From contig JABRWB010000049.1 in the NCBI GenBank assembly GCA_039961635.1, forward strand, positions 1 to 20,848: DNA of 20,848 nt, in the 5' to 3' direction. Of the stretch, positions 6,938 to 12,758 are shown piece by piece (within the stretch, counting starts at the first letter, position 1; every line of letters starts with the position of its first letter). The stretch comes from a bacterium (GTDB lineage Bacteria; 4484-113; JAGGVC01). Position numbers and translations under genes: made by a program. The notes beneath the pieces are model-generated. The model saw nothing but the letters and a program-made list of their open reading frames with translations. It ran no database searches and was not told where the DNA came from.

Positions 6938-7150
6938 GCTATTTCCGCTTCCGCATACTCGATCATCCGCCTTATCCGCCCGACGGGGAAGTCCGCCGGC
7001 CTTGCCGCTAAGCGCGCCCTGCGTAAGCGAGCCGTAAACGTAAATCCCTGTGAAATTGCGCCCAAGGATCGCGGGAGAGCGCGCTGCGAAGTCGTCGAGA
7101 AGCGGCTTGACGTATTCGGGGATGCGGGGCACCGCGGGAATATACATCAT
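6926..7150 (-). pseudogene. Truncated nucleotidyltransferase (aminoglycoside adenylyltransferase-like) remnant
   Basis: The first 48 or so residues of the 74-residue frame look like the start of an AadA-type or minimal nucleotidyltransferase: VKPLLDDF followed by the GIYVYGSLTQGAL strand with the catalytic-fold GS motif. The Asp metal ligands that should follow within about 15 residues (a D-x-D) are absent, and the rest is low-grade sequence ending inside the heptamer repeat. In another frame, starting around 7000, the same strand reads DFPVGRIRRMIEYAEAEI, a protein-like helix. This suggests an internal deletion with frameshift rather than a simple cut. No function is expected. ATG 7150 is used as the apparent start. 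Confidence 0.6.
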
Positions 7151-7159
7151 CGGGAAGGG

Positions 7160-7203
7160 TATAATCTATCAGGCCGACGCGCTATTGCGCGCCTTGCCGG
7201 AGG
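7160..7203 (+). promoter_or_regulatory. hicBA promoter and leader with hairpin
   Basis: TATAAT at 7160-7165. The leader contains CGCGC (7178-7182), loop TATT, GCGCG (7187-7191), a 5-bp hairpin just ahead of the Shine-Dalgarno GGAGG (7199-7203), which lies 7 nt before the GTG start. The palindrome could be an operator for autoregulation, as is common for toxin-antitoxin operons, but that is inference. Confidence 0.5.
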
Positions 7204-7210
7204 ATTTGCC

Positions 7211-7594
7211 GTGAAGCGAGATTTGAAAGTGGACGTCACAGTTGACGTACTGATCAAAACTTGGTTCGATAAGGACGAGGGCTTTTGGTATGCCTCGTCG
7301 CCGTATGTCGACGTGGTTCAGCACGGCAATACTGAAAAGCAGGCTTTGGATCGCTTCAAAACGGTCTTCGAAGTCCTCGTTTCAAGCAGCATACGCAAGG
7401 GAACGATTCTGGAAATCTTCAAGAGAAGCGGCTACAAGGTTGAAATCGACGAGTCCAATGGCGGCAACCTTAGGCTCAATCTAACGCTGCCGGGCCGTGC
7501 AATCAAGAGCAAGTCGCTGGGAGACTGGAGCAGCCTTATTCCTTGGAACAAGAGGATTCAGGAAACGGCCGGCAGGGAGCTATGTCGAGCATAA
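7211..7594 (+). CDS. hicB: HicB-family antitoxin (DUF1902-like)
   Basis: 127 residues from GTG 7211. The core (about 5-75) has the partial RNase-H-like HicB fold: beta strands VDVTVDVLIKTWF, the 'EGFWYASSP' strand in place of the usual 'G-y-A-P-lpg', then HGNTEKQALDRFKTVFEVL, matching the 'GdT-eEA' helix of HicB antitoxins. No helix-turn-helix or ribbon-helix-helix is obvious in the C-terminal 50 residues. HicB proteins bind and block HicA and usually repress their own operon. The 3' end overlaps the next gene, whose product is HicA-like, which supports the call. The antitoxin-first order is less common than hicA-hicB but known. Base composition is less GC-rich than the flanking housekeeping genes. 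Confidence 0.75.
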   Translation: MKRDLKVDVTVDVLIKTWFDKDEGFWYASSPYVDVVQHGNTEKQALDRFKTVFEVLVSSSIRKGTILEIFKRSGYKVEIDESNGGNLRLNLTLPGRAIKSKSLGDWSSLIPWNKRIQETAGRELCRA

Positions 7595-7890
7595 GTCCTC
7601 CCGACACGGAGCATCTGCTCAAGTTTCTTCGGGCGTACCTAGGGGAAAGAATTACGGCCGAATATAACGCGGGAGGAAGCCACAGGATTCTCAGCGTCGA
7701 TGGATGTGAAAGCGATATCGCGGTTACCTTGGACGATCCCTGCATCCCGATGGAAACGCTTCGCAACATCCTGCGGTGCGCCAAGATAAGTTTCAAGGAC
7801 TACTCCGAGCTCGCGGGAACTCCAAAACTGCTAAAGGCGTATCTCAAGAAGAAGAAGCGGGAAACCAAAGACAACAGCGATGCGAATTGA
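7582..7890 (+). CDS. hicA: HicA-like mRNA interferase toxin
   Basis: 102 residues from ATG 7582, overlapping the hicB end by 13 nt, with AGGGAG just upstream. The pattern matches HicA: an N-terminal helix (LLKFLRAYLG), the strand pair with G-G-S-H34-R, where the His of 'GSH' is the catalytic residue in characterised HicA toxins, a strand SDIAVTL, and the closing helix METLRNILRCAKISFKDY, corresponding to 'GTL-x-IL-x-x-A-x-I-x-x-x-x-F'. HicA cleaves mRNA and is neutralised by HicB. The protein is longer than typical HicA (60-90 residues) because of a Lys-rich C-terminal extension. Confidence rests on the motif plus the partner gene. Confidence 0.7.
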   Translation: MSSISPPDTEHLLKFLRAYLGERITAEYNAGGSHRILSVDGCESDIAVTLDDPCIPMETLRNILRCAKISFKDYSELAGTPKLLKAYLKKKKRETKDNSDAN

Positions 7891-8065
7891 AGAAGTTGTC
7901 GAAAATTACGAGTGCATCAAGCAGAAGCGCAAAGGCGCCGAATTGCTCCACGAAAAGCTGTCCAAGATGACTCCGGAAGAACGCAGGGCATACTGGGAGC
8001 GGCGCAACCGCGAAATGTGCGAGTGGCAACGCGAATTGCGCCGGAAAATGGGACTGCCCGAATAA
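7880..8065 (+). CDS. Small charged helical protein, third ORF of the hic operon
   Basis: 61 residues, starting at ATG 7880 within the last 11 nt of hicA, so it is likely translationally coupled. Composition is strongly charged (Glu, Arg, Lys) with a predicted long helix. A 'KMTPEERRAYWERRN' stretch resembles helical hairpins seen in many small bacterial proteins but does not identify a family. The overlap with both the reading direction and end of hicA, and the absence of any other gene until the elbB end, make it part of the same unit. A role as an accessory or second antitoxin component is possible but unproven. Confidence 0.6.
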   Translation: MRIEEVVENYECIKQKRKGAELLHEKLSKMTPEERRAYWERRNREMCEWQRELRRKMGLPE

Positions 8066-8110
8066 ACCGCTCCCTGTTTTGCCGAGCGAAATTCGATTCA
8101 GCGCACCGAA

Positions 8111-8128
8111 CGCGGCATAAATGCCGCG
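8111..8128. terminator. Hairpin between convergent hic operon and elbB
   Basis: CGCGGCAT, AA, ATGCCGCG: an 18-bp near-perfect palindrome, 45 nt after the third hic ORF. On the plus strand a modest T-rich stretch (TTTT at 8141) follows after a gap, so it is at best a weak intrinsic terminator; it may serve both directions. Confidence 0.4.
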
Positions 8129-8148
8129 CTTCATGATAAGTTTTCCCT

Positions 8149-8176
8149 ACTCACTACTCCCTATTTACTACTCACT
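8149..8176. repeat. Four-unit heptamer repeat
   Basis: ACTCACT, ACTCCCT, ATTTACT, ACTCACT in strict 7-base register, directly before the elbB end. The word differs from that of the array at 6901-6935, but unit length and intergenic placement are the same. Confidence 0.6.
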
Positions 8177-8181
8177 GATTT

Positions 8182-8871
8182 TCATCCCGTCGCGTGCCGT
8201 TCCTTCTGCTGCTGCGCGAGGCGCACGACCTCGGCGCAAACGTTGGCGACACCGTCGAAAACTTCGCTTATCCTCTTCGCAAGCATGTAAGCCGGGCCGG
8301 TGACGATCAAATTCTCCTCGTCGGTGCACACTTCCAGCACCGTGCGGTTTTCGTGGCGCGCGCCCATCCCGGCGATGTCGCCGGCCGTCTTCGAATCGGT
8401 GCCTATCGTCATCTTCGGCGACACCCCCGTTCCTTCGAACGCCTTCGCCAGAACGACGGGCGCGATGCAGACCGCGCCTATCGGCTTCCGCGCCGCGTGC
8501 ATTTCGGTAATTATCCGCTCCACCTGCGGATCTATCGAGCACATCGTTCCCGCGTTCGCGTACGACGAAAGGTTCTTGGCCGCGCCGAATCCGCCGGGAA
8601 AGAACAGCGCGTCGATGTCCTTCGCGTGGATTTCGGACAGCGGGCGTATTTTGCCGCGGGCGATGCGCGCGCTTTCGGCAAGCACGCCGCGCACGTCCAC
8701 GGTCTCCTGGCCGGTGACGTGATCTATTGTGTGGTACTGGTCTATGTCCGGCGCGGCGCAGAAGGCCTCCGCGCCCAGCCTGTCGAACGCAAGAAGCGCG
8801 GCCGTCGCTTCGTGTATCTCGCTCCCGTCGAAAACCCCGCATCCCGAAAGCACAACGCATATCTTGAGCAT
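8182..8871 (-). CDS. elbB: ElbB-like glyoxalase/amidotransferase-fold protein (DJ-1/PfpI superfamily)
   Basis: 229-residue cytosolic protein. It begins with VVLSGCGVFDGSEIHE, the hallmark of the ES1/ElbB group, followed by DQYHTIDHVTG, the FFPGGFGAAKNLS turn and the nucleophile elbow around C135 in GAVCIAPV. E. coli ElbB shows glyoxalase-like activity in vitro and has been linked to isoprenoid synthesis; the physiological substrate is not settled. The length agrees with the family (about 217-230). ATG 8871 has AGGAG upstream (about 8879-8883) and a TATCAT -10 candidate at 8904-8909 on this strand. It reads in the same direction as the phosphatase gene upstream, with about 80 nt between them. 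Confidence 0.92.
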   Translation of the reverse strand: MLKICVVLSGCGVFDGSEIHEATAALLAFDRLGAEAFCAAPDIDQYHTIDHVTGQETVDVRGVLAESARIARGKIRPLSEIHAKDIDALFFPGGFGAAKNLSSYANAGTMCSIDPQVERIITEMHAARKPIGAVCIAPVVLAKAFEGTGVSPKMTIGTDSKTAGDIAGMGARHENRTVLEVCTDEENLIVTGPAYMLAKRISEVFDGVANVCAEVVRLAQQQKERHATG

Positions 8872-8954
8872 GGACGTCTCCTAAGCAATTGAAAAGCAGT
8901 TCGATGATAACACAACGTGATGTTTCTCGCAGTCCAAATCCGGCCGGGTCAGGC

Positions 8955-9764
8955 TCATTCGCCCTGCCTTTCCCTGGTTCTTGAAATTACTTCCAGTATT
9001 TCCCCAAGCAGGACGCCGGAATTCGCGGCGGCGCATTCGCGTTTGAATATTTCAAACGGCGCGCCCGCGAAATCCGAAACGAAGCCGCCCGCCTCTTCGA
9101 TCAATAGCCAGCCCGCCGCGGTGTCCCACGGATGCAGTTTCAGCTCCCAGAAACCGTCGAACCGCCCGCACGCGAGATAGCACAAGTCCAGCGCCGCGCT
9201 CCCCGCCCGCCGCACCGCCTGCGCGCGCAAAGCGAAAGCGAAAAACAAATCGAGGTTGTTCTCGCTGCTGGTTTTGATGTCGTACGGAAATCCGGTCGCG
9301 AGCAGCGCGCGTTCCAGCGGCACGGACGCGCTGACCGAAATGGAATTTCCGTTTAAGGTTGCTCCTTTGCCGCGCTCCGCGAAAAACAGCTCGTTGCGCG
9401 TCGGATCGTAAACTCCGCCCGCAACGGGCATCCCGTTTTCCAGATATCCGATGGACACGCAGTAAATGGGGAATCCATGCGCGAAGTTGGTCGTCCCGTC
9501 CAGCGGGTCTATCACCCATACCGGCCCCTCGCCGGCCGTATCTCCGGTCACTTCGCCGGATTCCTCGGTCAGGATCGCATGATCCGGGAATGCGCGCCGG
9601 ATTATCGCAACTATCTCCCTCTCGCTTTCGAGGTCGGCCGCGGTGACCAGGTTGATTTCGTCCTTGTGGCGCACGTCCTTTGCCGCGCCGCCGTTGCCGT
9701 ACCTGCGCAATACGCGGCCGCCCGCATCGAGCGCCTCGTGAAGGATTTCCGCAACCGTGGCCAT
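8955..9764 (-). CDS. suhB: Inositol-1-monophosphatase family protein (SuhB-like)
   Basis: 269-residue Mg-dependent, Li-sensitive-type phosphatase. Metal and catalytic residues are all present: E67/E68 in LTEES, D86-P-L-D89-G-T-T (motif A) and D214 in HPWDTAAG (motif B). It should hydrolyse inositol monophosphates or related sugar phosphates; in E. coli, SuhB also acts with the ribosomal antitermination complex. The frame is open to 9875, but ATG 9764 is preferred because a TATACT element lies 10 nt upstream and conserved sequence starts there. Substrate specificity cannot be assigned from sequence. Confidence 0.92.
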   Translation of the reverse strand: MATVAEILHEALDAGGRVLRRYGNGGAAKDVRHKDEINLVTAADLESEREIVAIIRRAFPDHAILTEESGEVTGDTAGEGPVWVIDPLDGTTNFAHGFPIYCVSIGYLENGMPVAGGVYDPTRNELFFAERGKGATLNGNSISVSASVPLERALLATGFPYDIKTSSENNLDLFFAFALRAQAVRRAGSAALDLCYLACGRFDGFWELKLHPWDTAAGWLLIEEAGGFVSDFAGAPFEIFKRECAAANSGVLLGEILEVISRTRERQGE

Positions 9765-9780
9765 AAGCCGGGGCAGTATA
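9765..9780 (-). promoter_or_regulatory. Leaderless-type promoter of the inositol-phosphatase gene
   Basis: On the minus strand TATACT (9780-9775) is followed by 10 nt and then the ATG at 9764. The intervening bases hold no Shine-Dalgarno. The transcript should begin within a few nucleotides of the start codon. Confidence 0.5.
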
Positions 9781-9833
9781 TCACCGCGGAAACCGCCGGA
9801 TTTGCGCCGTTCGACCGTTCGCGGGAATAGATA

Positions 9834-9877
9834 ACTTGTCCCTAACGGCCGATTCGGTCGCGATAAAACGGACAAGT
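9834..9877. promoter_or_regulatory. Inverted repeat between divergent genes, possible operator
   Basis: ACTTGTCC (9834-9841) and GGACAAGT (9870-9877) are perfect 8-bp inverted arms around 28 bp. They lie between the divergent phosphatase and SDR starts and end 4 bp before the TATATT element of the SDR gene. The position suits a regulator site. No regulator is identified. Confidence 0.3.
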
Positions 9878-9881
9878 GCGG

Positions 9882-9899
9882 TATATTTCCGGCGTGCGA
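9882..9899 (+). promoter_or_regulatory. Leaderless-type promoter of the SDR gene
   Basis: TATATT at 9882-9887 lies 12 nt before ATG 9900 (6 nt before an in-frame GTG at 9894). There is no Shine-Dalgarno in between. Confidence 0.45.
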
Positions 9900-10874
9900 A
9901 TGGGCACCGGAAAGAAACAGCTCGTGCTTGGCGGCACGGGCCAGCTTGGACTAAGCCTCCTCCGCTACCTGCTTAGCGTCGGACGCGGCGCGCGCACGAT
10001 TGTGCGCAATCCGGACAAGCTTTATGAAGCCGGGCTGCATGAAGAAATCGAAGTTCTTACCGCCGAGATGGACGACGTCTGGACGCTGCGCAAGATAATC
10101 GAGGGCAGCAGCGCCGTCTATTACTGCTCCACCAAGTGGATTACCGAGCCGCAGGACGCTCTCATAGAGATGATATGGGCGGAAAGAATCGCCAACGCGT
10201 GCCTGGAGTTCGACGTGAGGCTGGTCGTACCCAGCTGCGCGTGGGTGTACGGCCGGACGACCGTCAATCCGATACCCGAAACGCATCCATTGTTGTCTTC
10301 CGCGCCGTACGGAACCGCGAAGGCGGCCGTGGAGCACGTGGTCATGAAACTGGCGAGGGCGTCCGGGCTTCCGGCGACGGTATTGCGGCTGCCCGCGCTT
10401 TGGGGGCCGTTCGCGCGCTGTCCGGTGAGCATCAATCCGCTGCGCGCGGTCGCGCGCGGCCGCGGCTTCCCGCTTCCCGGAGACGGCGAGACGAAGGTCG
10501 AGTGGCTGGATCCGCGCGACGCCGCGCGCGCGCTGCACTCCTGCACGGAGAACGACCGCACCATCGGCCAGGTTTACAACGTGCCGGGCAGCGGAGAGAT
10601 TTTGTGGCGGGAATTCGGCGCTTGGGTCGCGAAAGTCGCGGGAATAGGTCCGAAGATCAGGCGGATTCCGTCCGGATTCGCCGGCAGGCTTTTGGGGCAA
10701 TCCGGGTTCGAGCAGACGTTGTCGTGGTGGTACTCCAACCCGCTCATCCTCGACGGCTCGGAATTCCGCCGCGACACGGGATTCGTTCACACTTACCAGC
10801 TAAGGCAAAGCATCGCGGACGCCTGGCAATGGTATTCGAACCGACGGCCGGAGGACGTGTACGGAATTGCATGA
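9900..10874 (+). CDS. NAD(P)-dependent epimerase/dehydratase (extended SDR)
   Basis: 324 residues from ATG 9900. The Rossmann fold starts at once with QLVLGGTGQLGLSLLRYLL (G-G-T-G-x-x-G). Further marks are the VVPSCAWVYG strand and the SDR active-site pair in Y-G-T-A-K. The C-terminal part has WLDPRDAARAL and VYNVPGSG, typical of sugar-nucleotide-epimerase-like or NAD-dependent oxidoreductase members. Substrate unknown. GTG 9876 and GTG 9894 in the same frame are less likely starts because the -10 element overlaps or abuts them. It is divergent from the phosphatase gene and separated from the following DUF302 gene by 109 bp, so it may be its own transcript. Confidence 0.85.
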   Translation: MGTGKKQLVLGGTGQLGLSLLRYLLSVGRGARTIVRNPDKLYEAGLHEEIEVLTAEMDDVWTLRKIIEGSSAVYYCSTKWITEPQDALIEMIWAERIANACLEFDVRLVVPSCAWVYGRTTVNPIPETHPLLSSAPYGTAKAAVEHVVMKLARASGLPATVLRLPALWGPFARCPVSINPLRAVARGRGFPLPGDGETKVEWLDPRDAARALHSCTENDRTIGQVYNVPGSGEILWREFGAWVAKVAGIGPKIRRIPSGFAGRLLGQSGFEQTLSWWYSNPLILDGSEFRRDTGFVHTYQLRQSIADAWQWYSNRRPEDVYGIA

Positions 10875-10914
10875 CAAACAACGGCGCGGATTTTCAAACT
10901 CCGGGTATTAATTC

Positions 10915-10941
10915 CGGTAGGCGGGTTTCACCGGCCTGCCG
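10915..10941 (+). terminator. Hairpin after the SDR gene
   Basis: CGGTAGGC (10915-10922) and GCCTGCCG (10934-10941) pair over 8 bp with one G-U, leaving an 11-nt loop. GTTTACG follows, without a clear T-run. It may be a weak terminator for the SDR gene or a leader structure of the downstream gene. Confidence 0.3.
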
Positions 10942-10983
10942 TTTACGAACAACAGCCGGCGCGATGCCGGAAGGGAGAAAGCA

Positions 10984-11370
10984 ATGTCCTATCATTTTTC
11001 CAAGACAACTTCGCTGGGATTCGACGACGCGGTCGCGCGCGCGACGGAAGTTTTGAAATCGCACGGATTCGGCGTTTTGACCGAAATAGACGTGAAGGAA
11101 ACGCTGAAAAAGAAAATCAACGCGGATTTCCGCAGGTACAAAATACTCGGCGCCTGCAATCCGGCGTTTGCCCACAAAGCGCTTCAGGCCGAGCCGCGGA
11201 TTGGTCTTATGCTTCCATGCAACGTGGTCGTGCAGGAGTTGGATTCGGGCGATGTGGAGGTTTCGGCGATAGATCCGATCGCTTCAATGGCGGCGGTTCA
11301 AAATCCCGCTCTGGGCGAAATCGCCGGCGAAGTGCGCGGAATGCTTGTGCGGGTTATCGAGGAAATCTGA
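10984..11370 (+). CDS. DUF302 domain protein
   Basis: 128 residues, a single DUF302 domain over nearly the whole length. Recognisable blocks are the N-terminal 'FDDAVARATEVLKSHGFGVLTEIDVKETL' type helix-strand, 'RYKILGACNPAFAHKALQAEP' and 'GLMLPCNVVV', which carries the conserved Leu-Pro-Cys. The biochemical role of DUF302 is not established. GGGAGA lies 4 nt before ATG 10984. The gap to the next gene is only 15 nt, so it probably heads a three-gene operon with the VOC and SDR genes. Confidence 0.88.
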   Translation: MSYHFSKTTSLGFDDAVARATEVLKSHGFGVLTEIDVKETLKKKINADFRRYKILGACNPAFAHKALQAEPRIGLMLPCNVVVQELDSGDVEVSAIDPIASMAAVQNPALGEIAGEVRGMLVRVIEEI

Positions 11371-11385
11371 AAATTTGGTGCGCAA

Positions 11386-11760
11386 ATGAAGCTTCACAGC
11401 ATATTGCTTTACGTCCCGAACGTGCGCGAAGTCGCGGACTGGTACGCGGCGCACCTGGGGCTTGAGTTCATCGAGAACCAGGAAGACGGCAAGTTCGCGA
11501 TGCTCAAATCCGATTCGGGTTCGCTTCTGGGCATACACTACTCGCCCGACGCGCCGGCGAGTCCGGGAAACATCGGGCTTTATTTCGCGGTCGCAGACGT
11601 GGATGCGCAGTACGAGAAGATGCGCGCGGCCGGTTGCGAATTCAGGCAAGAGCCGCGCGACGAGCCGTGGGGATCGCGGATGGCGACGACGCGCGATCCC
11701 GCGGGACACTGGGTGGGAATAGAATCGCCCGTCGCGAAGTCGGTCTACAATGAGCACTGA
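11386..11760 (+). CDS. VOC-superfamily (glyoxalase/bleomycin-resistance-like) protein
   Basis: 124 residues forming two beta-alpha-beta-beta-beta repeats: 'LHSILLYVPNVREVADWYAAHLGLEF' starts the first, 'GLYFAVADVDAQYEKMRAAGCEF' the second, and 'TRDPAGHWVGIESP' closes the fold, as in single-domain glyoxalase-I-like proteins. H4, H in DPAGHW and E in IESP are possible metal ligands. The substrate cannot be inferred; members include glyoxalases, dioxygenases and drug-binding proteins. The stop overlaps the next ATG by 11 nt, suggesting coupled translation. Confidence 0.88.
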   Translation: MKLHSILLYVPNVREVADWYAAHLGLEFIENQEDGKFAMLKSDSGSLLGIHYSPDAPASPGNIGLYFAVADVDAQYEKMRAAGCEFRQEPRDEPWGSRMATTRDPAGHWVGIESPVAKSVYNEH

Positions 11761-12691
11761 GGAATCGTCCGTCGCTACGGTGGGGGAGGGGCGCATCGCC
11801 ATCACCGGCGCGTTCTCGTATACGGGAAAATACGTCACGCGGCTTTTGCTTGACCGCGGCTTCGATATCCTGACGCTGACCGGACATCCGGACAGGCCGG
11901 ATCCGTTCGGCGGGCGCGTGAAAATCGCGCGGCTGCAATTCGTAGACGCGGCGGCGCTCGCCGATTCGATTCGCGGCGCGGACGTTTTGATAAACACGTA
12001 CTGGATCCGGTTTCCGTACCGCGGTATGACATACGAAAAAGCCGTCGAAAACACGAAAACGCTTTTCCGCGCGGCTCTGGCTGCCGGAGTAAAGCGCATC
12101 GTGCATGTCAGCATCACGAACCCGCGCGCGGACTCGCCGCTTGAATATTTCAGAGGCAAGGCGGAGCTTGAAACTTTTCTCGCGTCGCTGGGAATTCCGC
12201 ATGCGATCCTGCGTCCGACGGTGATATTCGGCCCGGAGGACATCCTCATAAATAACGTCGCGTGGTGCATCCGCAGGTTTCCGTTTCTTCCGGTGCTGGG
12301 CGACGGCAGTTACAAATTCCAGCCGATATTCGTAGAGGATTTCGCGGAAATAATCGCGGACGCGGCGCTGCGCCCGGATACATTCACCTCGGACGCCGCT
12401 GGGCCGGAAATATTCGGCTATCTGGACCATCTTAAGTTAATCCGGTCTGCCGTCGGACGCGCAACCGCGCTAGTTCCGATGAGCCCGCGGCTCGCGTGGC
12501 GGTTGTCCAACGTCGTAGGAATGTTCCTGGGGGACGTCGTTCTCACCTGGGACGAAGTCATCGGGCTTATGGACAACCTGCTCGTTTCATCCGAGCCGCC
12601 TCTGGGCAAAACCAAGCTTTCGGACTGGATTCGCGGCAACGCGGCTACTCTGGGAATGGAATACCATTCGGAAGTCGCGCGGCACTATTGA
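11750..12691 (+). CDS. Atypical SDR, NDUFA9/NmrA-like NAD(P)-binding protein
   Basis: 313 residues. The nucleotide-binding start is IAITGAFSYTGKYVTRLLL, a G-x-x-x-x-x-G variant of the Rossmann motif, followed by ADVLINTYW and 'VKRIVHVSITNP'. A Y-F-R-G-K segment stands at the SDR catalytic pair position, though atypical SDRs are often not catalytic. 'ILRPTVIFGPEDILINNVAW' and 'FQPIFVEDFAEII' match the complex-I NDUFA9-like group. No complex I gene is nearby, so a role in respiration is not implied. It overlaps the VOC gene. Confidence 0.85.
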   Translation: MSTEESSVATVGEGRIAITGAFSYTGKYVTRLLLDRGFDILTLTGHPDRPDPFGGRVKIARLQFVDAAALADSIRGADVLINTYWIRFPYRGMTYEKAVENTKTLFRAALAAGVKRIVHVSITNPRADSPLEYFRGKAELETFLASLGIPHAILRPTVIFGPEDILINNVAWCIRRFPFLPVLGDGSYKFQPIFVEDFAEIIADAALRPDTFTSDAAGPEIFGYLDHLKLIRSAVGRATALVPMSPRLAWRLSNVVGMFLGDVVLTWDEVIGLMDNLLVSSEPPLGKTKLSDWIRGNAATLGMEYHSEVARHY

Positions 12692-12723
12692 AATCACCCG
12701 GCGGCTCGTTACATTTGTTACGG

Positions 12724-12729
12724 TACAAT
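12724..12729 (+). promoter_or_regulatory. Candidate -10 of the sugar dehydrogenase gene
   Basis: TACAAT at 12724-12729, 29 nt before ATG 12759, with GGGGA (12749-12753) as Shine-Dalgarno. No confident -35 hexamer at 16-18 bp. Confidence 0.4.
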
Positions 12730-12758
12730 TTATCCGCTTTCAACATTCGGGGAACGAC

